A stretch of 41,488 nucleotides of DNA from Parafrankia irregularis (GCF_001536285.1 NZ_FAOZ01000050.1:1-41488), one strand, 5' to 3'; shown: positions 15,953-24,711, numbered from the stretch's first letter. Numbers and translations are program-made. Notes: generated from the letters alone by a model not told the origin.

Positions 15953-17248
15953 ATGACTATCTATGCCCGGCCCCTCGACCGCAGTTTCTGGACCGACGAG
16001 TTCCTCTCGCGCACCAGTGTCGGGACGGCGCCCTTCCTGTTCAAGAACGTGATTCCAGCGGCCGCGGCGCGACCTGACGACGTCCTTGCCGGATTCGCAG
16101 CAATCCGTAGGACACACGTTGCCGGAACTGATATCGCAGCGCACGCTCGTGTCTATGTTGGAGAGGACCGGCGGGACGACCTCCTGCCTGGGGTGCTGAG
16201 TGCACCGGGGTGGGACGAGGGAGGCTTCGTCCAATGGTTGCAGACCCTGACTGTCGCCGAGCGCTTTAGCCTGGTAATCAACAATCTGGAGACCGTAAGC
16301 CCGCGGCTGGCCGCAGGGCTAGGAGCATTCCTTGCGTCCCTCCTTGACGGATGGGGCGTGCCTCTCGGTGGCGCTGAGCTGGTCGCGTTCGTCGGGAACT
16401 ACGCGGGCACGGCGTTCGGTGTCCACGAGGGATTCGAGGACGCCTTCCTTGTCCACCTCGGGCCGAATCCGAAGAACTTCTATACGTGGTCCGCTGAGGC
16501 GTTTGAGAAGCTCACCGGCAGCAAGAATCCTCTTTATGGCGACTACTCGTGGCTGCTGGAACATGGCGAGCATTTCGTCCTGGAAGCTGGCGACATCCTG
16601 TTCCTGCCCCGTCGCGTATTCCACGTTGGGACCCAGGATGAGTTCAGCGTCTCAGTGGCTGTGCCGCTGTACACCTACCCCGACGCAGGCCTCCTTCGCG
16701 AGGTCCTGTTCCCCGAACTGTTCGCGTCCCTTCTCGCCGATCGCGGACCCGACCACGAGCTCAGCCATCCTTCGCCGATGGCGGCTTTGGCCGCGGGAAG
16801 TGGCCCGGTAGCGCAGCGCCTGACCGACCTCGCCCGCCCGACACTCGCCACCGCGCTTGAGGGGCTCGCTGCCGCCGTCGAGCAGCATGCAAGCCAGAGA
16901 TGGAACACCATCCTCAGTAACGGCGGCTGGGAACTGGTGGACGGAGACCTCGCCCGGTCCGAGGCCGCCGCCGCGTTCAACGTAGAGGAGGTCGTGCCCG
17001 GCGCGTCGGTCTCAGTCATTGAGCCGTACCGGATGCTCGTCAGCGGTCAACGGATCTTCCTGCGCGGCTATGAGATCGCCATCGACGCCAGCGTGTTGCC
17101 CCCGAAGGTGGCCGCAGACCTCAGCGCTGGGACCAGCATCACCCTCCCCGAGGACGAGAACGTACTCGCCGCGATCCGTGCGCTAGGCGCGACCGGCGGC
17201 CTCCACGTCACCACTCGCTCCATCCACATGAAGGACATCGCGGCATGA
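15953..17248 (+). CDS. JmjC/RoxA-like cupin protein with Gly in the metal-ligand Asp position
   Basis: A 431-residue protein built like the bacterial ribosomal oxygenases (YcfD/RoxA), with a JmjC-type cupin followed by a long C-terminal region. The key segment is FGVHEGFEDAFLVHL. Compared with the family pattern HxDxYDVFLLQ, His158 is kept, but the Asp two places on is Gly160. The distal His is His224 in ILFLPRRVFHVGTQDEFSVS; the 66-residue spacing fits the family. Asp-to-Gly or Ala at this place is what defines 2-oxoglutarate halogenases such as SyrB2, though loss of activity or use of nearby Glu/Asp is also possible. Its stop overlaps the next gene's start (ATGA), so the two are co-translated. 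The ribosome binding site is weak. Confidence 0.8.
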   Translation: MTIYARPLDRSFWTDEFLSRTSVGTAPFLFKNVIPAAAARPDDVLAGFAAIRRTHVAGTDIAAHARVYVGEDRRDDLLPGVLSAPGWDEGGFVQWLQTLTVAERFSLVINNLETVSPRLAAGLGAFLASLLDGWGVPLGGAELVAFVGNYAGTAFGVHEGFEDAFLVHLGPNPKNFYTWSAEAFEKLTGSKNPLYGDYSWLLEHGEHFVLEAGDILFLPRRVFHVGTQDEFSVSVAVPLYTYPDAGLLREVLFPELFASLLADRGPDHELSHPSPMAALAAGSGPVAQRLTDLARPTLATALEGLAAAVEQHASQRWNTILSNGGWELVDGDLARSEAAAAFNVEEVVPGASVSVIEPYRMLVSGQRIFLRGYEIAIDASVLPPKVAADLSAGTSITLPEDENVLAAIRALGATGGLHVTTRSIHMKDIAA

Positions 17249-18075
17249 CCCCCGAAAACTCTCTCGTGCAGGCCTACTGCGAGTCTCACGCCGATACGCG
17301 CAGGTACATCAACGCTGCCCTTCTGGGAACCTGTGACTCGGGTGACGACCTGGTCGACAAGCACTTTGCACCGATGGTCGCCTGGGTGTTCGAGGAGATC
17401 CGGAACGTGGTTGGTCCGGACACGCTCACCGCAGCCCAGGCCCGCATGTACATCGAGGAGCTCTCGGTGTTCGCTCGCTACAATGCTCAGTTCCTCAAGG
17501 CTGCTGCCACCGCCGTGGAGGGATTCTGCCCGGAGCTCGCTCACGAACTGCGGCGCAACCACCTGGAGGAGGGCGGCGAGCGCGGCAAGGTCCCCGCGCA
17601 CTACGTGCTGTACTCCAACGCCCTGCTCAGCGACCTCGGTCTTCTCGTCAACGGGCATGTCCCGGCCGACGAGACGGCCAAACTGGTCCTTCTCCACCAA
17701 GTGATGGTCGGCTCGCACATGCCCAGCTTGATAGCGGGAGGCTACTACGCAACGGAGGCCGTCGCGATCGCTGAAACCGCACTCCTGCGAGACATCACGA
17801 ACCGCTACGGCGAGCTGACGGTCCGGGCCAGCGGCAAGGAGCTCAAGGCGCTGCACCACTACTACGAGCTGCATTTGGACGACGAGCACGATGCCGCGCA
17901 GATCGAGGGCTTGAGTGTCGAAGCTTCCCACATCGAAGGGCTAGCGCGGTTCATTAGGCAGAATGATCTGTTCCATCTCGACCTGTCACAGTCAACGGAC
18001 GGCTTCCTGCAGATCTTCGAGGCGATGGCACACTGGTGGAGCGAACTGGCTACCCGAGCAAGGAGAATCGGATGA
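17245..18075 (+). CDS. Haem-oxygenase-like putative diiron oxidase (HDO superfamily)
   Basis: The 276-residue helical protein has the layout of the TenA/CADD/BesC/UndA/SznF fold. Candidate metal ligands lie at the usual places: Glu71/Glu72 in YIEELSVFARYN, Glu108/Glu109 and His119 in NHLEEGGERGKVPAHYVLYS, Glu171/Glu177 in ATEAVAIAE, and a cluster LHLDDEHD (210-216). The usual HxxxDxxH motif is shortened in this last cluster, so metal binding should be tested. Members cleave C-C bonds in amino acids (BesC), make azetidines (PolF), or N-oxygenate guanidines (SznF). It is coupled by ATGA overlaps both to the cupin gene upstream and to the GFA gene downstream, which implies joint action. Confidence 0.75.
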   Translation: MTPENSLVQAYCESHADTRRYINAALLGTCDSGDDLVDKHFAPMVAWVFEEIRNVVGPDTLTAAQARMYIEELSVFARYNAQFLKAAATAVEGFCPELAHELRRNHLEEGGERGKVPAHYVLYSNALLSDLGLLVNGHVPADETAKLVLLHQVMVGSHMPSLIAGGYYATEAVAIAETALLRDITNRYGELTVRASGKELKALHHYYELHLDDEHDAAQIEGLSVEASHIEGLARFIRQNDLFHLDLSQSTDGFLQIFEAMAHWWSELATRARRIG

Positions 18076-18485
18076 GCACCTCAGGCACTGAGCTTCGCTC
18101 TGGCGGCTGCCTGTGCGGAAAGATCAAGTTCACGGTCGTTGGCGAGCCGGATTACCCGCATACCTGCAGCTGCCCCCACTGCCAGAAGCTTTCTGGCGGC
18201 CCGATGATGTCGTGGGTGTCCTTCCCCTTGGTCGGACTCGTCTGGACCGGCGCGAGCGGCACACCATCCTGGTACTACACCTTCGAGGGTGAGACCAAGC
18301 GCGGCTTTTGTCCCAGCTGCGGCAGCCAGCTGTGTGCTCTCGACGACGGCGGCGACACCATCGCGATCACGCTCAGTGCGCTGGATGAGGCCACCGACCT
18401 CATCCCGGTCAACCAGTCCTTCCGCGGCGACGCGGTCACCTGGCTGCCGCAGGTGTCCGACACCCGGCACAGCGTGGTCGGCTGA
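18072..18485 (+). CDS. GFA/CENP-V family zinc protein
   Basis: ATG 18072 overlaps the previous stop (ATGA) and follows AAGGAG, giving 137 residues. Zinc-binding cysteines are in the family order: CLC (13 and 15) in GGCLCGKIKF, CSCPHC (32, 34, 37), and GFCPSCGSQLC. The family includes glutathione-dependent formaldehyde-activating enzymes and proteins of unknown role. Actinobacteria generally lack glutathione, so the classical reaction is unlikely as written. A formaldehyde- or thiol-adduct-handling role next to several oxygenases is possible but inferred. Confidence 0.92.
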   Translation: MSTSGTELRSGGCLCGKIKFTVVGEPDYPHTCSCPHCQKLSGGPMMSWVSFPLVGLVWTGASGTPSWYYTFEGETKRGFCPSCGSQLCALDDGGDTIAITLSALDEATDLIPVNQSFRGDAVTWLPQVSDTRHSVVG

Positions 18486-18640
18486 CGCTTACCGCCAACG
18501 ACTCGGGTGGTGAGGAGACGTAGAGGACTCACCACCCCGGTGGCCGGAATGGCAAGCGCCGGCCTCTTTGCCGTGCGCTTTCCGAAGTGCGCGGCCATTC
18601 AGTCCCCTCGCCCTGGCGCTGCATCGGAGGCCCACCTGTC

Positions 18641-19510
18641 ATGCTTCCTCCGCATGTAGTAAACGAGTTCGACAATCTACGTCGCGTAGCGATGCGTTAC
18701 GCCGGCGACTTTACCCGAGACCTCGACGGCCCCGATGTCCACCCTGTCCTCGCTCGCCAGATGACGACCAGCAATTGGTCGCCCTACGACAGCACGAAGG
18801 TTCGCGCCCAGCAGGATGCTTTTATGGATCTATTGCGGGACCGTGGTGCGGAGATCGTCATACTCGACCCTGCTCCCGGATGCTCGTGCCAGCACTACCC
18901 GCGCGACCTCGGCTTCGTCATCGACAACGTCTTCGTAATGGCCCGCCTGAACTCCGAACATCGGAGACCTGAAGCATCTGCTCTGGCCGCTCTCACGGCG
19001 GGAATGCCGCGGGTCGCATACCTTCCGCGTGGCACAATCGAGGGCGGAGACGTCATGCTCCACGACGGATGCGTGCTAGTAGGCCTCAGCGAAGAGACAT
19101 CTCTGTCCGGTGTCGCGGGCCTGCAGGCCATCCTCAATGCTCTCGGCGTCGACCGTGAGGTGATCCCCATCCGCTTCGCGGTTCCCGGCATCGTGCACCT
19201 GGACGATCATTTCAATATCGTCGCACCCAGAATTGCCCTTGTTCATCGGGCAGTGTTCCCCCCAGATCAGATTCTCTGGTTCGAGGAGCACTTTGACCGC
19301 CTCATCGAAGTCACGGATGATGAAGCATGTGCGGTGCAGGCGAATATGCTCGCGATTTCCCCAGGAGTAGTTGTTGCGGCTACCGGGAGCGACCGTATTT
19401 GCCGCGCGCTGGCAGCCGAGGGCATCGAGGTGCTCACCGTCGACTACTCGGCCGTGACCCAAATACCCGGTTCACTGCGCTGTACCACCCTCCCGCTCCT
19501 ACGAATCTAA
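18641..19510 (+). CDS. DDAH/arginine-deiminase-like guanidine hydrolase
   Basis: ATG 18641 follows GGAGG at 18626-18630, giving 289 residues. It belongs to the guanidine-modifying superfamily of AGAT, arginine deiminase and dimethylarginine dimethylaminohydrolase. Visible landmarks are YPRDLGFVID (Asp88), TIEGGDVML (Glu134, Asp137), the catalytic His in GIVHLDDHFNIV (His186) and the catalytic Cys in GSLRCTTLPL (Cys281). Length fits DDAH. It should hydrolyse a guanidine, for example to citrulline, or act as an amidinotransferase. It is the second enzyme of this superfamily in the locus and the last gene of the rightward run, 155 bp after the GFA gene. Confidence 0.9.
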   Translation: MLPPHVVNEFDNLRRVAMRYAGDFTRDLDGPDVHPVLARQMTTSNWSPYDSTKVRAQQDAFMDLLRDRGAEIVILDPAPGCSCQHYPRDLGFVIDNVFVMARLNSEHRRPEASALAALTAGMPRVAYLPRGTIEGGDVMLHDGCVLVGLSEETSLSGVAGLQAILNALGVDREVIPIRFAVPGIVHLDDHFNIVAPRIALVHRAVFPPDQILWFEEHFDRLIEVTDDEACAVQANMLAISPGVVVAATGSDRICRALAAEGIEVLTVDYSAVTQIPGSLRCTTLPLLRI

Positions 19511-19553
19511 TCAGCGTCAAACTGTTGCTTTTACAGGACCTTCTGGGCCGTTG

Positions 19554-21089
19554 CTAAATGTTGGCGGGGGCCAGTGCTGTGCGGTTGATGCGCGCGATGA
19601 CGTCGTGGGCTGCGGCTTCGCGCTGGTGGGGGATGAGGCGGTCCCGCAGGTCTGTGATAGCGGTGGCATACCGGGCGGAGATCGGAACGCCCATGGCGAT
19701 GTCCATCGCGGTGTGCGTGGCTGCGACGGCGGCCTCGATGTCGTTGCGTTGGGCGTGTCCGACCGCGATCACGGTTTGGGACAGCGCCGCGCGCCGACTG
19801 CGGTTCTGCCGGCGGGCGCCCTCGACGGATCGGTGGGCGTAGCGCTGCGCCTCTGCGGGGTCCCCCGCGTCACGCAGACTGTTTGCGATCTCTCCTGCGA
19901 TGTAGGGCTCGTCGATAAACCTCGCCCACTCGGGTTCGTCTGCGACGTCGACTAGGTCGAACTTCCTCTCCGCGTGACCGATCGCGACCGCGGACTCGCT
20001 TCGCCGGCCCATGACCGCCAGGGCGCGTGCCTCCAGCACCCAGAGGTCGGTGAGGACGGCGGGGGCGTTGAGGTTGCCGAGTCCGTGACGGCCGGTACGG
20101 GCGAGGCGTAGGCCTTCGTCGGGGTGACCGAGCATCGTTGCCTGGTCTGCCAGGCCGGCCAGTACATGGGCTCCGAGCATCCGGTTCCCGGATGTCTCGG
20201 CGAGGCGCAGCGACTGGATGAGATAACGCTGGGCGACGCCTTGTTGCCCGGCGTCGAACGCCATCCATCCCGCGAGGTAGGTCTGTTCGGCGGCGACCTC
20301 GGCCAGCGCCTTGCGGACATGCGAGGGCTGGGACTCTGTGAGGAGCGGGAGTACGTGGTCGGTCAGGTACTGGGCGACCGTGCGGCGGGCGACTTCTCCA
20401 CCGCCCTGGATGACGTCCATCTCCTGGAAGACCCCGAACATCGTTCGGATCGAGGAGATCGTGTCCATGTCCGCGCGGCGGGGGCCTCCGGCGTCGACGG
20501 CCTCCAGGCTGGCGAGGAGCCAGTCCCGGGAGGGTCCGGCGAGCGCCCCCAGAACGAACGATGATCGCAGTAGCAGGTCCCGACGGCGCACGTCTGCCCT
20601 CCCGATCTCATCAACGGTGACAAGCGTATGCCCCAACGAGGATCGATACACCAAGCCAGGAACGTCCCAGGGCTCCCTCTCGTGGCCAATCCCGTGGCTC
20701 GCTCCGGAACGCGCGGCGATTCGTGCTGTCGGGCTCAGGTCTTCGCTGGTCCGCGGCTGGGATGGGCGTGCGGGAGTTATCGGTTTCGGCTGGTCGGGGC
20801 TGGACTGGTTCCAGGGGTGGGTGATGCGTTCGCCGGGCATGGGCGGACGTAGCCCGAGCTCGGCCGGGGTGGCCTGGAGTACCGCGCACAGGAGACGCAG
20901 ATAGCGGGGGCTGGGTTGGCTCGCACCTCGTTCCCACCGCGAGACAAGGCTGGCCGTCACCGCTGGCCGAGTGGAGTTGGGGTCCTCGCGTTGCCCTCGC
21001 TCTGCGATCTTCTCGGCGAGTTCGGGCTGGGTGAGCTGATACCAGGTGCGGTACTGCGTGAGCAGGTCCGCGCGCGTATGAGCTGTCAC
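19554..21089 (-). CDS. XRE family regulator with TPR repeats
   Basis: A 511-residue protein. The N-terminal helix-turn-helix spans about residues 8-78: LTQYRTWYQLTQPELAEKIA, then ASLVSRWERGASQPSPRYLR. A Pro-rich linker follows (about 95-130). From about residue 210 to the end it is all helical with TPR-like repeats (VAQRYLIQSLRLAETSGNR, DEGLRLARTGRHGL, AEAQRYAHRSVEGAR). It points toward the peptide locus and its 3' end lies 43 bp from the convergent DDAH-like gene. Together with the TPR regulator at 8454 it brackets the locus. Such proteins often sense a signal through the TPR part, but the ligand here is unknown. Confidence 0.9.
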   Translation of the reverse strand: MTAHTRADLLTQYRTWYQLTQPELAEKIAERGQREDPNSTRPAVTASLVSRWERGASQPSPRYLRLLCAVLQATPAELGLRPPMPGERITHPWNQSSPDQPKPITPARPSQPRTSEDLSPTARIAARSGASHGIGHEREPWDVPGLVYRSSLGHTLVTVDEIGRADVRRRDLLLRSSFVLGALAGPSRDWLLASLEAVDAGGPRRADMDTISSIRTMFGVFQEMDVIQGGGEVARRTVAQYLTDHVLPLLTESQPSHVRKALAEVAAEQTYLAGWMAFDAGQQGVAQRYLIQSLRLAETSGNRMLGAHVLAGLADQATMLGHPDEGLRLARTGRHGLGNLNAPAVLTDLWVLEARALAVMGRRSESAVAIGHAERKFDLVDVADEPEWARFIDEPYIAGEIANSLRDAGDPAEAQRYAHRSVEGARRQNRSRRAALSQTVIAVGHAQRNDIEAAVAATHTAMDIAMGVPISARYATAITDLRDRLIPHQREAAAHDVIARINRTALAPANI

Positions 21090-21800
21090 TCCACCTCCCC
21101 GTCACACAGCGAGCTCGGATCGGCTACAGCGTAAACACTCGGGGCCCGGCGAGGCCCGAACGCGACCACAAAAAGTCAGGGTGCCCTGCGCGGGCCGCTT
21201 ACCCGTGACCCCATCAGGCCGGGAAGTCAAAGCCGCTTGCTCTGGTCTGACTCTTCCAGAGGTCCCTGGGCGTCAGCTCCTCCATGCGGACGACCTGGTG
21301 GGTCGCGGCCCTGCCAGGTGTAGCGGCGGGGTGAGCCGCTCGGGGCGCCCAAACCGGCCGCGAACAAGGCCAGTGAAAGGCCAGTAGAAGGCCAGGGTTT
21401 CGGTCTGTGCACCTGCGCTACGCCACGGTTCCATCAGAGCAGCAGCGCTCCGAGGCGGTGCCGGACGCCGGTCGTACGAGGAAAACGATGCCCGGCCAGC
21501 CACGAACGTTTCGCGGCTGGCCGGGGCGTGATGCCTTCGTGTGATCGGGCGCCTGGCACCCGGGGACCTGCGTCGTCCCCCGCCGGGTTCGGATCGACAT
21601 CGGGTGTGCGGTCCGGGCTTGGCGGGTTCCATCGCCAGCCGTCTCCTGTCTGAGGAAGCCGTGTTCACATTCCCCGCCGCTCCGGCCATTCCGCGAGGGC
21701 GGCAGCTCCTCCAGTTCCCTCCCGCGGTACATGAGGCCATCGCCATCACGCGCGCGACAGAGAACGGTGAGGGCCACGGCGCGCTCTCGGCGGTGGCGCC
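21090..21800. other. Divergent intergenic region, no gene seen
   Basis: About 710 bp between the XRE-TPR regulator and the methyltransferase. I looked for a small FxLD-type peptide precursor and found none. Short frames at 21181-21387 and 21541-21804 lack motifs and convincing binding sites. Promoters for both flanking genes probably lie here. Confidence 0.4.
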
Positions 21801-23003
21801 GTGACCTCCATCGCGGATGTCTCGGTCGCGCGACTGCGGGAGGCGATGGTCGAGCGGATCCTGGCCGCCGAGCCGGTGTCGGCGCCGGTCGAGGCGGCGA
21901 TGCGCACCGTGCCGCGGGAGCTGTTCCTGCCGGACCTGCCGCCCGAGGCGGCCTACCAGGACCAGGCCGTCGTCACCAAACGTGACATCTACAAGAACCC
22001 TGTGGGCTCGGTGTCGCAGCCGTCGGTGGTCGCGGCGATGCTGGAAGCGCTGCGGGTCGAACCCGGCCAGCGGATCCTCGAGCTGGGATCCGGGGGCTAC
22101 GAGGCCGCCCTGTTGGCGAGGCTGACAGGGCGGACAGGTTCGGTGGTGAGCCTCGACCTCGAGGAGACCGTGGTCCGCCGCACCCACGAATGCCTGGGCA
22201 CGGCCGGCTACACCGGGATCACGGCGCTGGTCTCCAATGGGCGCTTCGGGTTCGGGCTCCGTGCCCCCTATGACCGGATCGTCGTCACGTTCGACACGCC
22301 GGACGTGCCACAGGACTGGTTCGACCAGCTTGTCGAAGGCGGCAGGATCATCATCCCCCTGCACCTCCGCGGCCTCACCCACACCGTCGCATTCGCCAAG
22401 GTCGGTGGGATCCTGACCTCCGACGCGATCCGACCGTTCGCGTTCGGACCGATGCAAGGATTCGGTGTCCCCCGGCGGACCACGGTGACCCTGGCAGGCG
22501 GGGCACGGCTTGACGTCGGCCCTGACCAGGACGTCGACGTCGACGCGCTGTGCGCCGCGCTCGCCGGGCCACGTCACACCGTGGGAACCGGTGTGATCGT
22601 CGCTCCCGACGACACCCTGCTGCTGTCGAGCCTGGACCTGTGGCTGGCCACAGCCCAACCGACCTTGGGCCGGCTCCACACCGACACCCCCACCTATCAG
22701 ACGGGCCCGGTCACAGAGACCATCCCGCCCGGAGCGCCGGCGATCTGGACCGACGCCACGCTCGCCTTCCTCGCCCTCGGACACACCACCGGGGACGGAC
22801 TGGAAATCGGCGTGATCGCCTACGGGCCGGACCGGACCCGGCTCGCGGACCAGCTCGCTCACGATGTCCGTGTCTGGAACACGGAGCACCGCGGCGAGCT
22901 CCCCACGATCCACGTCTACCCCCGCGGCGTCGTCGAGAAGTCCCCGCCACCCGGCCGGCGCTTCGACCTGCCGTCCGCGCAGGTCCTGATCAGCTGGGGC
23001 TGA
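21801..23003 (+). CDS. PCMT-like methyltransferase of the FxLD-system type
   Basis: The 400-residue protein is a class I methyltransferase of the protein-L-isoaspartate methyltransferase type. Motif I is RILELGSGGYEA (91-102), and the start of the domain reads DQAVVTKRDIYKNPVGSVSQP, as I recall for actinobacterial proteins named 'methyltransferase, FxLD system'. The catalytic part ends near residue 210. About 190 residues of a second domain follow, as in the lanthipeptide-associated relatives that convert Asp to isoAsp. No lanthipeptide synthetase or FxLD precursor is next to it, so its substrate here is unknown. The next gene follows after 3 bp, so the two form an operon. Confidence 0.85.
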   Translation: MTSIADVSVARLREAMVERILAAEPVSAPVEAAMRTVPRELFLPDLPPEAAYQDQAVVTKRDIYKNPVGSVSQPSVVAAMLEALRVEPGQRILELGSGGYEAALLARLTGRTGSVVSLDLEETVVRRTHECLGTAGYTGITALVSNGRFGFGLRAPYDRIVVTFDTPDVPQDWFDQLVEGGRIIIPLHLRGLTHTVAFAKVGGILTSDAIRPFAFGPMQGFGVPRRTTVTLAGGARLDVGPDQDVDVDALCAALAGPRHTVGTGVIVAPDDTLLLSSLDLWLATAQPTLGRLHTDTPTYQTGPVTETIPPGAPAIWTDATLAFLALGHTTGDGLEIGVIAYGPDRTRLADQLAHDVRVWNTEHRGELPTIHVYPRGVVEKSPPPGRRFDLPSAQVLISWG

Positions 23004-23006
23004 ACC

Positions 23007-23894
23007 ATGGCTTCGTCACGTTCCTCGTCGAAAACCGGGCGGGGCGGCCGGCCCATCAGCCGCTCCGCCGCGGGACCCGCCGACGCGGATCTTCTGATCG
23101 TGCACCGTCACCAGAAGCATCTCGAGGTCCGGCGCCGCCTGTCACCGGCCGAGACCACGGTCCTCGCTGGGGCACGGGTCCGTCCCGGGCAGGACCTGGT
23201 CGACCTCAGCCAGGCATCGACCCTGACCAGCGCCGCGCTCTGGGCTGTTCTCCCCGGCGGCAGCGTCACCACCCTGACCCCGACCGCGGAAGCGCTGCAG
23301 CGGATCCGGCCGACCCCGGAGAACGGCCACACCTGGGGATCGGTCTGGGACCTCACCGAAAACCCCGTACCCCTGCCGGACGCCAGCGTGGACGCGGTCA
23401 TCGGCCGCAGTCTCCTCGGCCCGCTCCTGTACCCCCGCCGGATGCTGATCGACATCGCCCGTGTCCTCAAACCGGGAGGATGGCTGTCCCTGTGTGAGCC
23501 CCTGCTCGGGCAGAGCGGACCTATCGCCCTCGACGGTCTCAGCGCCCGCGAGATCGCCCAGGCCGAACGGGTTCTCGCCGGCGTCCGCCCCGCCGCCCAC
23601 ACCTTCACCGCGGCACACGCGATCGGCAACGCCCGCCTCGCCGGCCTCCTCCCGGTCGAACACACCCAGGAGACGGTCACCGCCCCCATCATCGGAGTCG
23701 CCGCGGCCGACACGGCGCTGCGCGCCGTGGGCCCGGCGGGAGAGTCCGCCTACCAGGCGATCAGCCGCGTCCTCGGCGCGGCCTTCGCCCACCGCTACGC
23801 CGAAGCATGGCGCTCGACCGCCCGCCGACGCCCCCTTCTCCTGCAAACCCCCATCGCCTACCTCACCATGACCAAACCGGAATCCGCCACGTGA
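23007..23894 (+). CDS. Class I SAM-dependent methyltransferase-like protein
   Basis: A 295-residue protein. The first 30 residues are Ser/Arg/Gly-rich. The middle shows a Methyltransf_11-like core: QDLVDLSQAS in the place of motif I (lacking the usual GxGxG), then PVPLPDASVDAVIGRSLLGPL and MLIDIARVLKPGGWLSLCEP, which are typical post-I motifs. The degenerate motif I makes SAM binding uncertain. It follows the FxLD-type methyltransferase after 3 bp and was probably recruited to the same pathway. Its last roughly 70 codons recur as a broken copy at 27368-27575. Confidence 0.78.
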   Translation: MASSRSSSKTGRGGRPISRSAAGPADADLLIVHRHQKHLEVRRRLSPAETTVLAGARVRPGQDLVDLSQASTLTSAALWAVLPGGSVTTLTPTAEALQRIRPTPENGHTWGSVWDLTENPVPLPDASVDAVIGRSLLGPLLYPRRMLIDIARVLKPGGWLSLCEPLLGQSGPIALDGLSAREIAQAERVLAGVRPAAHTFTAAHAIGNARLAGLLPVEHTQETVTAPIIGVAAADTALRAVGPAGESAYQAISRVLGAAFAHRYAEAWRSTARRRPLLLQTPIAYLTMTKPESAT

Positions 23895-24002
23895 CGGCCC
23901 GCCATGGTCGGCCCCGCAGCTCTCGTCTCCCAACGTGGATCAGCCCCCAACATGGCGATCTATGATGCGGTGGGTAACCGGAGGGGGATTCTGTGATGCA
24001 GA

Positions 24003-24668
24003 ATGACGCGGCCGGGCGCGGGTGACGCGGGTGCTTCCGGCGGACGCTGGCCTGAGCGCCACCGCCGGGCTACTGGACCCGGCACTGGCTACGTGGGGAT
24101 GACCGCTCCTGAGGCGAGCACCGCCGCGCGGGGAGACGGCGAGGGCGTGGCTGTCGTGACCACCGGGGTCGTCATAGAGACCGCTGATGTCAGCAGTGAC
24201 GGGCCGGTCATCATCGCTGTAGTCGATCACAGCGTGGACATCATGGCGGATCCTTTTCTCCAGTTGGAGGGTCATCACCTGCGGGTCATCCACCCCGGTA
24301 CCGGGCTCAGCCACCCGATGGTCGGGCCCGCCGAGCTCCAGTCCGCTGACGTTCTCGTCTACCCAGGCGGCGACGGCGAGGACGCTGTCGCGCATTGCGT
24401 AGGACTGCTGCGCGCTTTCCCCGGCTGTGAGGTGACCGTCGCTGGCGAGGTCGAGGACTACGTGGTGGTCGCCCGTTACGCGCAGCCGCTACGGGTCGCG
24501 GTTGATCTGCCAGCGCCACCTGTCGCTAGCGCGGTCTACGGCTGGATCGCCTCGTGGTACTGGGCCCGGCGCCGACGGCCCCTCGCCGACATGCTGACCC
24601 GGCCGGTGGTTATCGACTACGCGGGGCGGCGCTACCCGGTGACTCTCACGCTGGACCCGTCGCTGTGA
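24003..24668 (+). CDS. Hypothetical protein, first of two tandem paralogues
   Basis: A 221-residue frame whose start is uncertain: ATG 24003 is used here and ATG 24099 is an alternative. A strong GGAGGGGG sequence upstream instead serves a 9-codon frame at 23996-24025. The body is clearly related to the next gene: DVSSDGPV, LEGHHLR, ADVLVYPGG, LLRAFPGCEV, VASAVYGWIASWYW, and IDYAGRRYPVTLTLDPSL at the end. I recognise no family. A Trp-rich amphipathic segment (about 180-195) could touch a membrane. Confidence 0.6.
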   Translation: MTRPGAGDAGASGGRWPERHRRATGPGTGYVGMTAPEASTAARGDGEGVAVVTTGVVIETADVSSDGPVIIAVVDHSVDIMADPFLQLEGHHLRVIHPGTGLSHPMVGPAELQSADVLVYPGGDGEDAVAHCVGLLRAFPGCEVTVAGEVEDYVVVARYAQPLRVAVDLPAPPVASAVYGWIASWYWARRRRPLADMLTRPVVIDYAGRRYPVTLTLDPSL

Positions 24669-24711
24669 GCACGGCACATACAGGGCGGCAAGGCGGGCGC
24701 GGAGAGGCACG

